A DNA stretch of 64,000 bases from Sphingobacteriales bacterium JAD_PAG50586_3 (GTDB lineage Bacteria; Bacteroidota; Bacteroidia; CAMBQF01). A program made the position numbers and the translations under genes. This document shows, piece by piece, positions 47,748 to 57,226 of this stretch. Positions within the stretch are counted from its first letter, which is position 1. Every line of letters starts with the position of its first letter. The notes beneath the pieces were generated by a model. The model was not told the origin of the DNA, ran no database searches, and was given only the letters and a program-made list of their open reading frames with translations. The DNA lies in the NCBI GenBank assembly GCA_023213195.1, contig CP096135.1:124001-188000 (forward strand), read 5' to 3'.

Positions 47748-49383
47748 TTATTTTATAAATACTTTATAATTGCCCATTGCACTGCCAACACTTACCTTTA
47801 ACACATACAAACCACTTGGTAAACCGGCTGCATTAATAGCATTGCTATTGGATGATGTATAGCATAACTGCCCTACCCCATTATAAAGTTGTACTGATGA
47901 AATTGCCTTAGCAGAATTGATGTACAACACATCTTCGGCAGGGTTAGGATAAATGACAATATTGTCAAACATAACCTCTTCAACATTCACAGCCAATTGC
48001 TCGCAAATAGAAGGGCTGGTTGGGTTAAGCTCAACCTCATCGCCGGGATTTAAATCGGGGCTAAAATTGAAGTAATCCAAAGGATAATAGTTGGCCCTAA
48101 AAAGTAGGTTGTTAGTTGCTATTGCCCCTTGGGCTATTGCGTTGCCATTAACTACAGGGTTTACATATTTCCAAACCGTGTTTTTATTCGAATCAACTTC
48201 AAATACAGTACCCGCAGGGCCATCAGATATAAGAAAAGAACCATTTGGCAATGCATAAGCCCCTGAAATATTGCTGGCATACAAGTTAGTTGGCAAAGGG
48301 TCTGTATATGTCCAAAATAATGTATCGGGCCCATAAGCCGTACTGCCGTTAATTAGGTATGTATGGTCTTGTTGCAGGGGTGGCACAACCATATCTACCG
48401 ACGAATAATTGCCCCCTGGGCGGTTTTGCCCATTGTTAAACACCATTATATTACCTGCATTGGGGTAGCCCTGCGGAATCCACGTAGCATGGTGTTGAGC
48501 ATAAAAAATACGGTTGTTTATTGTACCACGCCCATAAGTGCGCGGGTTGCCCCAACGGTAAAGCAAATCGCCACCCTTATTATTGTTGCCCCCACTATGC
48601 CCTGCTGCCTGCTGCGTGGTTGTAGAGTGGTCTACTATCCATAACTCGCTAAAACCATGCACACTTAAAAGCACCTTGGTCTAAATCTGCATTGTATTCT
48701 ATTGAATTGAGGTGAACCCAATCTGCCGTTGTGGGTGGGCCGCCTATAAAATTTATATTAATCAGCTCCGGGTGTTGGTTAACCGTATTGTAATTAAGTT
48801 TTGTGTTATCAAACTCTTGTATCAAATGATCCCATACATCCCACTCCCAAACTATGTTAGCCTGGTTGGCGCCAAAAGGCTGTATTTCTATCAACCTCTC
48901 GCTCCAAAATTCATTCCCTATTTGTGCAGGGTTTCTACCATTGGCAATAGCATCGGCAGTGGTATGCAATGCCCACACAATAAGCAGTAAGTTGCCATTG
49001 GGCATAACTGTAAAATCATGATGCTGGCATTGGGTAGAATCTGAAAGCCTGTAAGACCATATAAGGTTGCCCTCCCAATCATACTTCTCAATTATACCTC
49101 CGCTTCCACCCGAATTAAAGACGGTATTACCTGTATTACCTGACCGGTAAAAGCTACCATCCGGCATTAGGTATGCCGAAAGGCCCGGCCTGTAAGTGCT
49201 TTCCCATTGATTAATCTCCCGCCCGCATTTATCTATCAGATATGTAGTAAACGAGCCCATAGGGGCATACAATACATATCCGTCAGTATTGGGCACATTA
49301 TATTGAACAAGGCCAACCGTAGGCTGTTGTGCTACGCTATATTGATAAATAAATACTGCAATTAGAGTCAGTAGTTTTTTCAT
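47748..49383 (-). CDS. Aryl-sulfate sulfotransferase-like T9SS cargo (one frameshift)
   Basis: About 544 residues. The signal peptide is MKKLLTLIAVFIYQYSVAQ. The propeller body has arylsulfotransferase-like signatures: YDWEGNLIWSYRLSDSTQCQ with HHDFTVMPNGN, IVWEWDVWDHL, and ADWVHLNSIEYNAD. The frame breaks at CC 48673-48674; removing one base gives LLSVHGFSELWIVDHS. The last 80 residues are a type A T9SS sorting domain (NIVIYPNPAEDVLYINS, then LPSGLYVLKV). Whether the sulfotransferase is active is open. Confidence 0.82.
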
Positions 49384-49648
49384 AATTCCAAATTACATCG
49401 TTGTTCTACTCTATAACTAATAAAATAATAGAGAGTATATTATTATACCCTACCTCAGCACCGGGATTTAATACCCACTATGTTATTGCCTATGATAGTT
49501 ACACCGCTAAGATGCCTGTTATTAAACAAAATGCGGGCGTAATTTTTATCCTCCTATACAAAGGTTTATACAATAGACCAAACAACGTAAACTTAGTTTA
49601 ATTTCAATATGAATACTATATGTATTTTGCTAATAGCAAAGCAAGCAA
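49384..49648. other. Intergenic region between the sulfotransferase and retropepsin-like genes
   Basis: I see no convincing gene here. A 66-codon frame at 49401-49601 has no start context or recognisable content. Confidence 0.5.
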
Positions 49649-49656
49649 TAACTTTG
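49649..49656 (+). promoter_or_regulatory. Promoter -7 box for the retropepsin-like gene
   Basis: TAACTTTG, with a TTTTG element ending exactly 19 nt upstream. This is one of the cleanest promoters in the window; the ATG is 17 nt further on. Confidence 0.75.
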
Positions 49657-49673
49657 ATTGAGCTAGATAATTT

Positions 49674-50114
49674 ATGAAGAGAGTAAGTGAAACAGTACTA
49701 AACCTTAAAGTGCTTAGCATAGAAGGAGATGGTTACCACCTATATATAGATGCCAAAATAAATGGGCACAATGCTCATTTGCTGGTAGATACAGGCGCAT
49801 CTAAAACAGTGTTTGACAAAAGCCGCATTGTTAATTTTAGCGAAGAAAATAAGCTGGTTGAACTAGACCGTTTATCTACCGGCCTGGGTACCGACTCTAT
49901 GCGTGGCCACACTATAGATATTGACGAGATAACGCTGGGTAACATTATGGTAAAAAACTACCAGGGCCTTGCCTTAGACCTTAGCCACGTAAACGCCAGC
50001 TACGACAAAATGGGCCTTGAGCCTATTGATGGTGTTTTGGGCAGCGATATTCTGCACGAATACAACGCAATTATCGACTATAAAAACAAGGAGCTTACGC
50101 TGGAGAAAATCTAA
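49674..50114 (+). CDS. Retropepsin-like aspartic protease
   Basis: A 146-residue single-domain aspartic protease-like protein. The active-site triad region is LLVDTGASKTVFD and a flap-like SMRGHTIDIDEITLGN follows; the C-terminal part has DGVLGSDILHEYNAIIDY, the usual second hydrophobic-glycine motif. Single-domain proteins of this kind must dimerise to cleave. There is no signal peptide, so it acts in the cytoplasm if expressed as seen. The substrate is unknown. Confidence 0.8.
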   Translation: MKRVSETVLNLKVLSIEGDGYHLYIDAKINGHNAHLLVDTGASKTVFDKSRIVNFSEENKLVELDRLSTGLGTDSMRGHTIDIDEITLGNIMVKNYQGLALDLSHVNASYDKMGLEPIDGVLGSDILHEYNAIIDYKNKELTLEKI

Positions 50115-50170
50115 TTAAGAGATAAAAAGATAAAGAATTAAAAAATTATTTATTTCCTATCCGCTGTAAG

Positions 50171-51658
50171 CTATACCCTACTGTTAACATACTTCCAAAT
50201 ATAGTATACCGGTATGCCTGTTAGTACTATTATCAATCCCGGAACGGTAAATTCAGGTTTTACAATCAACAGGTTTACAATAAAGCAAATCATAGCAATA
50301 ATGTACAGGGCAGGTAAAACAGGGTAGCCAAATGCCTTGTAAGGCCTGTCGGCTTTGGGTTGTTTAAAGCGCAGGATAAACAAGCCCGCAATAGTCAAGA
50401 TATAGAACAGGATTACAACAAACATTACATAATCAAGCAAATCGCCGTACTTACCCGATAGGCACAGTAGCGATGCCCACAAACACTGCACCCATAAAGA
50501 AAAGCCCGGAACCTGCTGTTTATTGCTGTTGCCCATCTTTTTAAAGAATAACCCATCGTTAGCCATGGTTTGGTAAACCCGTGCACCCGATAGCACAATA
50601 CCATTATTAGCCCCAAAGGTTGATATCATAATAAGCACCGCCATAACTATAGCCCCGCTAGCCCCAAGCATAACCTGCATGGCTGCAGTACCTACACGCT
50701 CGTATTCGGCGTACTGAATACCCCTGCCTGCCAATGTAGTTGCACCTTCTGTGCCCCACATAGGCAATACGAACAAGTAGCCCAAATTAGTCAGCACATA
50801 AAGCAATGTTACCCCTCCAACCCCAATAATCAAGCTGCGGGCTACGTTCTTTTTGGGGTTTTCCATTTCCCCGGCAATAAAGGTAACCCCGTTCCATGCA
50901 TCGCTGCTGAACAACGGGCCCACCATAGCAGCGCCAAAGGCCGATAGCAGGGCTAACCAACTCCACGATTCAACATTGGTATAATTAGGTATTGCACTTA
51001 ATGGTGGATAAACAGTCCAACCATCTACGGCTTGCCTTTCTATAATAAAACGTTTATCAATTGAAAAGAAGTTCTGAAAATTCATCGCTATAGCCTCTGC
51101 ATTGCTAAAGATGAAGATAGTAGCTATAATCAGCAGGATAAGCGTTAACGCCTTTATAATGGTTAGCGATGATTGCACTACGGCCCCGTATTGTATTCCT
51201 CTTGAGTTGATAAATGTAAGCAGCGCTATACTGGCTACAGCCAGCAACTGCCCGGCATGTATAGTAAAATCGCCCGACTGGAAGAGGATATTATCGGCAC
51301 TAAACCACGGCACCAAAACCGCCGTAAACTTAGCAAAAGCCACCGCCACCGCGGCAATGGTGCCCGTTTGTATTACCGCAAACAGCGACCAGCCATATAA
51401 AAAACCCATCAGCGGGTTAAAGGCCTCTTTAAGGTACACATACTGCCCACCCGATTTTGGGAACATAGCCGAAAGCTCGGCATACGATGTAGCGGCTATA
51501 ACCGTAAGTATACCGGTGGTTATCCACACCAAAATAAGTAACAACGGGTTGGCTAATGCCTGGGCTACCCCGGCGCTTACTATGTACACGCCCGAGCCTA
51601 TCATAGAGCCCATTACCAGAAATATGCCTGTACTTAGGCCTACCTTGTTTTTCTGCAT
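50171..51658 (-). CDS. APC family amino acid permease
   Basis: A 495-residue transporter with about 12 membrane helices. The first-helix motif GIFLVMGSMIGSGVYIVSAG contains the unwound GSG substrate-binding region of APC transporters, and YAELSAMFPKSGGQYVYLKE is the conserved loop. It resembles the SteT/LAT-like branch (amino acid exchangers). The substrate cannot be named from sequence alone. Confidence 0.87.
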   Translation of the reverse strand: MQKNKVGLSTGIFLVMGSMIGSGVYIVSAGVAQALANPLLLILVWITTGILTVIAATSYAELSAMFPKSGGQYVYLKEAFNPLMGFLYGWSLFAVIQTGTIAAVAVAFAKFTAVLVPWFSADNILFQSGDFTIHAGQLLAVASIALLTFINSRGIQYGAVVQSSLTIIKALTLILLIIATIFIFSNAEAIAMNFQNFFSIDKRFIIERQAVDGWTVYPPLSAIPNYTNVESWSWLALLSAFGAAMVGPLFSSDAWNGVTFIAGEMENPKKNVARSLIIGVGGVTLLYVLTNLGYLFVLPMWGTEGATTLAGRGIQYAEYERVGTAAMQVMLGASGAIVMAVLIMISTFGANNGIVLSGARVYQTMANDGLFFKKMGNSNKQQVPGFSLWVQCLWASLLCLSGKYGDLLDYVMFVVILFYILTIAGLFILRFKQPKADRPYKAFGYPVLPALYIIAMICFIVNLLIVKPEFTVPGLIIVLTGIPVYYIWKYVNSRV

Positions 51659-51682
51659 AGGGCAATAATAGTGATTTAGAAT

Positions 51683-52506
51683 TTAATAGAAGGTGTATTG
51701 GTATATTGATTCTGTGTTGGGTTCTTTATATTTTCCGGGGCTTATTTCCCTTGTTCTCCACTCTTTTACAATTAGGTTTTTATCGTTATAAAAATAATGA
51801 TAGAGGTGTTTTGTATAAATTTCTCCTTTACCCATATACACAATATCAACTTTCTTTACAGGCAATTTATTCTCATTAAAAAACCACTCTATCAGGTTGT
51901 CGTATGCTTCTCCGCCAGAAGACCATTGCTTTTCCAATACCCCAAGCCGGTTATAGGTGTATTTAACAATATTCTGCACAGCATCAAATAATACAATCTT
52001 GCCTGTAGAATCGTATTTAGTATCCACATATTCACTAAGCTTATTATCTGTATATGTTAATCTTTGGCCGGATGTTAGGCGCCCTGCATCATCTAAAAAA
52101 TACACCCATTTATCTTTCATTTTTATATCCGTATCGTATGCATATAACTTTGTTTTTAACCTGCCATTGCTATAATAAGTATATCGCACCATGCTATTTT
52201 CTAAGCTGCTGTAGTATTTAACTAAATTGCCGCTGCTGTCATAATAATAGTATTCATATTCTGCTAACACAATAGTATCTCGTTGTATGGTACGTTTTAC
52301 CATGCGCCCGTTAGTATCGTACTTTTCACGAATAATGGTTTCGGGCGTTATACCCCCGGCATTGTATATTGATTTTTTAACCGTTTTAATTCCACGGCGT
52401 TTAGCAGTAGTGTCGGCCAAAATGGGGGCTCAAAATCTTGGGCGTAAGAGTAAACGGCAAACAGGCAAAAAGTAGCTATTGCAATATGTTTCAGTTCCTT
52501 GGCCAT
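51683..52506 (-). CDS. Exported protein with YD-like repeats (one frameshift)
   Basis: About 275 residues from the ATG at 52506, with a signal peptide (KHIAIATFCLFAVYSYAQ). The G run at 52424-52428 on the plus strand is one base short; repair joins QDFEPP to LADTTAKRRG. The body is a series of imperfect repeats, each around Y-D-x-x-G-x-x-x (YDTNGRMVKRT, YDSSGNLVKYY, YDSTGKIVLFD), as in RHS-like and MORN-like surface proteins. No toxin domain is visible. Its role is unknown. Confidence 0.65.
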
Positions 52507-52611
52507 AACTAACCGTTTATACTATTTGTACAATAAAAAGTTATAAAAACCATGCTACACAATAAAATGGCACAGTATTCGTATTAGCAAGGTTGATAAA
52601 ATTATTTATAT

Positions 52612-52619
52612 TACATTTG
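52612..52619 (+). promoter_or_regulatory. Promoter -7 box for the Skp-thioesterase operon
   Basis: TACATTTG lies 22 nt upstream of the ATG at 52642. Confidence 0.65.
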
Positions 52620-52641
52620 CGCCCTTAAACAACTATTAATA

Positions 52642-53157
52642 ATGAAGAACTTATTTAAAGTATTTGTAGTAGCATTTATGGTAATGGCATCGGTTGGTAT
52701 AACCAGCGCCCAAAAGGTTGGCCACATTAACTTGCAAGAGCTTGTAACCTTTATGCCTGATGCTAAAAAAGCTAATACTGAGCTTGATACACTACAATCT
52801 ACCCTATTGCGCGAAATTGACCGCAAAACCAACGAGATTAAAGTTAAGTACGACGCTTACAAAGGCGATATGGCAAAAGGAACAATGCTTCCTTCTATCC
52901 AAAAAACACGCGAAGACGAGTTAAACCGCCTGCAAACAGATTTGCAAAGCTTTCAGTACCAAGCCCAAGACGATATGGACAAAAAGCGTACTGAGCTTTT
53001 CCAGCCTATCATTAAAAAAGCTACCGATGCTATAAACGCGGTATCTAAAGAAAAAGGCTACAGCTACGTTCTTGACTCTAGCGCAGGTACTATCCTTTTC
53101 TCTACAGAGGGCGATGATTTAATGCCATCAGTAAAAACCAAATTAGGTTTAAAATAA
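52642..53157 (+). CDS. OmpH/Skp family periplasmic chaperone
   Basis: A 171-residue protein with a signal peptide (VFVVAFMVMASVGITSAQ), then KVGHINLQELVTFMPD, the OmpH start. A long charged coiled coil (residues about 45-135) makes the tentacles of the Skp trimer, and the end returns to the beta core (GYSYVLDSSAGTILFS). It delivers outer-membrane proteins across the periplasm. The stop overlaps the thioesterase start (TAATG). Confidence 0.88.
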   Translation: MKNLFKVFVVAFMVMASVGITSAQKVGHINLQELVTFMPDAKKANTELDTLQSTLLREIDRKTNEIKVKYDAYKGDMAKGTMLPSIQKTREDELNRLQTDLQSFQYQAQDDMDKKRTELFQPIIKKATDAINAVSKEKGYSYVLDSSAGTILFSTEGDDLMPSVKTKLGLK

Positions 53158-53693
53158 TGACCAAAAAAATAACGGCAAAAGAAAGTGCAGCCGTTTTAAC
53201 GGAGATTGTATTACCTAACGATACCAATACGTTGGGTAACCTGATGGGTGGCCGCTTACTCCATTGGATGGATATTGCCGCCGCTATTGCCGCCCAACGC
53301 CATAGCAAAAGGGTATGTGTTACAGCATCGGTAAATAACGTATCGTTTAACCAACCTATCAAACTGGCCGATATTGTTACGTTAGAAGCAAAGGTTTCGC
53401 GCGCCTTTAACTCATCAATGGAGGTATATATTGATGTGTGGGTAGAAAACAATGCAACCGGCGAAAAAATCAAATGCAACGAGGCTATTTACACTTTTGT
53501 AGCGGTAGACCAAATTGGCAACCCTATTAACGTGCCGGAGCTGCAACCCGAAACCGAATTAGAGATACAGCGCTACGGTGGTGCTTTACGTCGCCGCCAG
53601 TTAAGTCTTATTTTAGCAGGTAAGATGAAACCCGAAGAAGCTACTGAATTAAAGAAACTATTCTTTACCGAAGAAGGCGAAGAGAAGAAATAA
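53157..53693 (+). CDS. Acyl-CoA thioesterase, YciA/BACH type
   Basis: A 178-residue hot-dog-fold enzyme. The signature LPNDTNTLGNLMGGRLLHWMD (here starting VLPNDTNTLGN) carries the catalytic aspartate region of the BACH/YciA subfamily, followed by AAAIAAQRHSKRVCVTASVN. It hydrolyses medium or long acyl-CoA. The C-terminal extension RRRQLSLILAGKMKPEEATE is typical of Bacteroidota members. A terminator follows. Confidence 0.88.
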   Translation: MTKKITAKESAAVLTEIVLPNDTNTLGNLMGGRLLHWMDIAAAIAAQRHSKRVCVTASVNNVSFNQPIKLADIVTLEAKVSRAFNSSMEVYIDVWVENNATGEKIKCNEAIYTFVAVDQIGNPINVPELQPETELEIQRYGGALRRRQLSLILAGKMKPEEATELKKLFFTEEGEEKK

Positions 53694-53710
53694 AAATATT
53701 TTCAATTATA

Positions 53711-53744
53711 AAAAAAGCCCTGGCAATATTGTCAGGGCTTTTTT
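53711..53744. terminator. Terminator after the thioesterase gene
   Basis: AAAAAAGCCCTG-GCAATATTGT-CAGGGCTTTTTT is symmetrical and can serve both convergent genes. Confidence 0.88.
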
Positions 53745-53762
53745 ATTGGGTATTGCAGATGC

Positions 53763-54149
53763 TTATTTACATGGCTGCAACTTGCACAACCTGGTATAAT
53801 TCATTACCAGCCGCGATTTAATGCATGATGAATTTTTATCAATGGCCCATCTATCGTGTATAGGGTAGGGCGAGTTGTGCTCTTTCAGAAATACCTTATC
53901 GCCATCCCAAACCCACTTGCCGGTTATGTCAACCTTTTTAGCAGGGTCGGCATTGTTAATGTAGCTAAAAGTAAAATCCTCATTAACGGTAAGCCTTACC
54001 ATAATTTCTTTTGAACCTGCGCCTTCACAATCGCACACGCCATAAGAGCCATACGTAAACGTTGCCTTACGTGGCGCCTTTTTATATCCCGACAGGGCTA
54101 CTACACTAATGGCACAAATGGCTAGTAATATCAGCTTGCTTGTTTTCAT
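53763..54149 (-). CDS. Exported hypothetical protein with altered lipobox
   Basis: A 128-residue exported protein. The signal region LLAICAISVVALSGYKK has tyrosine where a lipoprotein would have the lipobox cysteine (LSG-C). A single base change (TGT to TAT) would account for it, so it may be a read error. The mature part is beta-rich (ATFTYGSYGVCDCEG, VDITGKWVWDGDKVFLKE) and recalls small lipocalin-like META/DUF proteins. The function is unknown. Confidence 0.55.
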   Translation of the reverse strand: MKTSKLILLAICAISVVALSGYKKAPRKATFTYGSYGVCDCEGAGSKEIMVRLTVNEDFTFSYINNADPAKKVDITGKWVWDGDKVFLKEHNSPYPIHDRWAIDKNSSCIKSRLVMNYTRLCKLQPCK

Positions 54150-54182
54150 ATTGTGTGGTTTTGGTTAGATTAAAGTTAGATG

Positions 54183-54971
54183 TTATTTCTTCATTTCCCA
54201 CCATGCTATTATTGAAAAATCTGTCAATAGTCTACATACATTTCCATCTTTATCAAAGCCTATATATGTACCATAACATCCATCGCCATAGCCTGTGGAA
54301 AATGTAGTTAGATTATGACCTGAAAAGTCATACGTATAACCTGTATAATTAATCTTTTCCATGTTAATGATAAATACTTTCTCCCAAAGCTTCTGGCCTA
54401 GATTATTGAAAACGCTATTAGATATAGAGTCTATAAATAGACCTACTCCGCCATCTACGCCATAACAATAATAATCTGAATCGTTAATTGGCTTAGGCTT
54501 TTGACCGGGTATTATAGCAGATTCCCATTTAGCAACTTCGGCATTTGAAAATAAAATACGACTAAACGCAACACGCATATCACTTCCGGTATTTGCCATT
54601 GCTAATTGCACAGGAAAACTACCTATAGGAAAGCGCTGGGTAAAAGCAATTTCATCATGCATTGTAATAGGGTCACAAGCAATAATTCTGCCTGATTCTA
54701 TTTTTATTTTACCTGCATCAAAAATGCTAAAAACATACTTTCCATGCCCTGTATTAACACTTGTACTTTTATGGTAAGCAGCTTCAAAAAATAATGGAAA
54801 CGCAACGCCTTTAAAAGTAGTATTAAGCACAGGCTTAACAGTATCCGGCGGAATACTATCAATTAATTTCTGAATAGACATATAATCTTGCATCGCCTTA
54901 TTTTGCTTACCTGAATCGCGGCAACCAAATACAACAACAATTAAGACTATAACTAGAATAGCTTTGCCCAC
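54183..54971 (-). CDS. DUF4241 lipoprotein
   Basis: A 262-residue lipoprotein from a GTG at 54971; the signal ends VVVFGC. The body has the DUF4241 pattern GRIIACDPITMHDEIAFTQR, FPIGSFPVQLAMANTG, VDGGVGLFIDS and GDGCYGTYIGFDKDGN. The function of this family is unknown; some members occur near toxin-immunity genes. It follows the SDR gene with a 1-nt gap, so the two are probably co-translated. Confidence 0.78.
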   Translation of the reverse strand: MGKAILVIVLIVVVFGCRDSGKQNKAMQDYMSIQKLIDSIPPDTVKPVLNTTFKGVAFPLFFEAAYHKSTSVNTGHGKYVFSIFDAGKIKIESGRIIACDPITMHDEIAFTQRFPIGSFPVQLAMANTGSDMRVAFSRILFSNAEVAKWESAIIPGQKPKPINDSDYYCYGVDGGVGLFIDSISNSVFNNLGQKLWEKVFIINMEKINYTGYTYDFSGHNLTTFSTGYGDGCYGTYIGFDKDGNVCRLLTDFSIIAWWEMKK

Positions 54972-54972
54972 G

Positions 54973-55845
54973 CTACTTGCCCCTCGTCATTTTTTCAATA
55001 GCATCCCACATATCGTCGGGAACAGCGCCCAGGTTGGTAAACTCTCCGGCGCCGTGTATCCACTCGCCACCATCAATAGTAACAACCTCGCCATTTACAT
55101 AAGCTGAGTAATCAGAAACTAAATAAGCAGCAAGGTTAGCCAGTTCCTGGTGCTCGCCAAAGCGGCCCAGTGGTATGCGTTTTAATGGGTCAATTTCATT
55201 AGCTAAATCTTGAGGGAACAAACGTTGCCATGCACCCTGTGTAGGGAATGGGCCAGGGGCGATAGCATTTAAGCGTATACCCTTACGGCCCCACTCTGCC
55301 GCTAAAGAGCGTGTCATCATTAACACACCCGCCTTTGCCACAGCCGATGGCACTACATAGCCCGAGCCTGTCCACGCGTAGGTAGTAACAATGCTTAACA
55401 CGTTGCCCGGTTTTTTATCGGCAATCCACATTTTACCCAATGCAAGGGTGCAGTTGTAGCTGCCTTTAAGTACAATATCTACTACCACATCAAAACCCTT
55501 GTGGCTAAGCCTTTCGGTAGGGCTTATAAAGTTACCTGCAGCGTTGTTTACCAGCACATCAACATAGCCAAACTCTTCTTTGGTTTTGGCAATCATAGCC
55601 TCTACCTCATCGTACTTGCGTACATCGCAGGCCAGACCCAGAATGTTGCCGCCGGTTTCTTTACGCAACTCTTCGGCAGTAGCCTGTATAACATCAAGCT
55701 TACGGCTGGCAATGGTTACATTGGCACCAAGCTCTAAAAAGTACTTGGTCATAGACCTGCCAAGGCCCGTTCCGCCGCCGGTTACTATTATAGTTTTGCC
55801 CTTTAAAGAGCCTTCTTTTAACATCGGTTCTGTGTATGCTGACAT
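54973..55845 (-). CDS. 2,4-dienoyl-CoA reductase-like SDR
   Basis: A 290-residue SDR closely resembling the mitochondrial 2,4-dienoyl-CoA reductase (DECR1) type rather than the FadH flavoprotein. Visible are TGGGTGLGRSMTKYF (NADPH site), NNAAGNFISPTERLS, the active-site region TYAWTGSGYVVPSAVAKAG with serine and lysine spaced as in DECR1, and GPFPTQGAWQRLFP. It removes double bonds from unsaturated acyl-CoA in beta-oxidation. The resemblance to the human sequence is from memory. Confidence 0.82.
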   Translation of the reverse strand: MSAYTEPMLKEGSLKGKTIIVTGGGTGLGRSMTKYFLELGANVTIASRKLDVIQATAEELRKETGGNILGLACDVRKYDEVEAMIAKTKEEFGYVDVLVNNAAGNFISPTERLSHKGFDVVVDIVLKGSYNCTLALGKMWIADKKPGNVLSIVTTYAWTGSGYVVPSAVAKAGVLMMTRSLAAEWGRKGIRLNAIAPGPFPTQGAWQRLFPQDLANEIDPLKRIPLGRFGEHQELANLAAYLVSDYSAYVNGEVVTIDGGEWIHGAGEFTNLGAVPDDMWDAIEKMTRGK

Positions 55846-55938
55846 ATTGAATTTGTTTTTGCTAAATGTAAAAAATTCTGTTTACCAATAACTTAACATA
55901 CGTCACAAAATAGAGGCTTTGTGCATATTGTATTAGTT

Positions 55939-56999
55939 TTAGTTTTCAATCGGGTTATTGTAATCCTGCCCTTTAAACTTCTCCTGCGCTGTATCATAAG
56001 CATTTAAAGCATGGCGCATGCGGCTTTTTATTTTGCTTTGCAACCTGCGCGGTGCCAAAACCCTGATAGATTCGCCAAAGCCCAGTATCTCGCGCTCCAA
56101 TTCAAAGTTCCATATTACCTCAATGCTAAAAATCAACCCATCATCTTCCTGCTTTAGCACCTTTTGCGATGAATGCAGCGGCTTGGTTAAAATATAAGGC
56201 ACTGTTCTGTTATCAACCTTTAATACAATTGTAGATGGTAACTGACCCGGCATTTTTGTTACCCCAATACAATCGTTAAAATAGGTACGGGTATCAATAA
56301 TAGTATTCTTAACAAACGGCTCCAGGGTTAGTTCTTTAATATCTACAATGCGGTCTAATGCCATATTTTGCAGTACTTTACCCTTGCGGTTAAGGCCAAG
56401 TAAAAACCAACGGTTGCGGTATTCCTTTAATATATAAGGGTAAATAACCATATCTACCGGCTTTTCTGCTTTAAACGATTGGTATGAAACCTGTAGCGTT
56501 TGCTGTTTAATAATAGCTTTATGCAAAGGCTCTATAAGGTTAATGCCTTTTAACAGTTCATTCTTTTCAAAATCGATATACGTGCGGCCTTTGTTTTTAG
56601 TGCTTTGCACCTTATCCTCCAGGCGGCTTATCATGCCTGTTAATTCATCAAAGTAGCCAAACCCTTTAAACTGCTTTAGAATCTCTACCACCTCGTTAAG
56701 CGTTCCCAAATCTTGCCCCGTAAGGGGAATGTTGGTTATGCTGTAGTTTTTTCTGAATAGGAATAGAACTTCTTGTCAGTAACAGTAATAGGCGCGTTGT
56801 AGCCAAGCTTTTCGCTGCGCATAATCTGTATATCCATTTGTATAGTGCGGCGACTTATGCCTTTGGTAATGCCTTCGTATTCGTACAACGCATCAGCACA
56901 AGCTTCTATTAAATCGTCCAGCGTCCATTTCCTGAAACGGTTTTGCAGGCAGTTATCTATTGTTTTATAACGTATTAAGGCGTGTTTATTTATCGGCAT
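55939..56999 (-). CDS. WYL-domain transcriptional regulator (one frameshift)
   Basis: About 354 residues from the ATG at 56999. The N-terminal winged helix occupies about 1-95 (WTLDDLIEACADALYEYEG, ISRRTIQMDIQIMRSEKLG). A WYL domain follows at about 175-280 (VIYPYILKEYRNRWFLLGLN) with a C-terminal WCX extension. One A is missing from the run at 56747-56752; repaired, the joint reads SEKNYSITNIPLTGQDLG. WYL regulators sense ligands such as nucleic acids and control DNA-damage, RNA-repair and defence genes. It is divergent from the Ro gene, and matching operators sit before both, so autoregulation and control of the repair operon are likely. Confidence 0.85.
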
Positions 57000-57023
57000 G
57001 GTATTTTTTGCAAGGTGACTTAG

Positions 57024-57031
57024 CAAATATA
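57024..57031 (-). promoter_or_regulatory. WYL regulator promoter, -7 box
   Basis: On the minus strand this reads TATATTTG, 24 nt upstream of the ATG at 56999. Confidence 0.65.
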
Positions 57032-57041
57032 ATTCATTTAC

Positions 57042-57060
57042 TACGCAATCTATCTGCGTA
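57042..57060. promoter_or_regulatory. Operator, regulator side: TACGCA-N7-TGCGTA
   Basis: A perfect 6-bp inverted repeat with a 7-nt spacer (ATCTATC), located 10 nt upstream of the -7 box of the regulator gene. A half-site TTACGC lies at 57072-57077. Confidence 0.6.
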
Positions 57061-57143
57061 ATTAAAAATACTTACGCTTTAATATAAATTTTAATACATT
57101 TTATATCAATTAGTTAACTACAATGCTACAAAGTAAATTAAAC

Positions 57144-57162
57144 TACGCAACATGGCTGCGCA
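57144..57162. promoter_or_regulatory. Operator, Ro side: TACGCA-N7-TGCGCA
   Basis: The same arms and spacer length as the site at 57042, with one base changed in the right arm, also 10 nt upstream of a -7 box. The mirrored placement suggests binding by the WYL regulator at both promoters. Confidence 0.6.
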
Positions 57163-57172
57163 CATAGGAACA

Positions 57173-57180
57173 AATATTTG
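57173..57180 (+). promoter_or_regulatory. RNA-repair operon promoter, -7 box
   Basis: AATATTTG differs from TAnnTTTG at the first base. A weak box next to an operator is expected for an activated promoter. It lies 46 nt before the ATG of the Ro gene. Confidence 0.5.
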
Positions 57181-57226
57181 CAATGTCGAAAGGCAACAAA
57201 GCAATTCGGCTAAAAAATAAGAAGCA

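Noticed and set aside
49401..49601. 66-codon frame upstream of the retropepsin-like gene
   Set aside because: No recognisable protein features and no promoter. It looks like chance in an AT-rich spacer.
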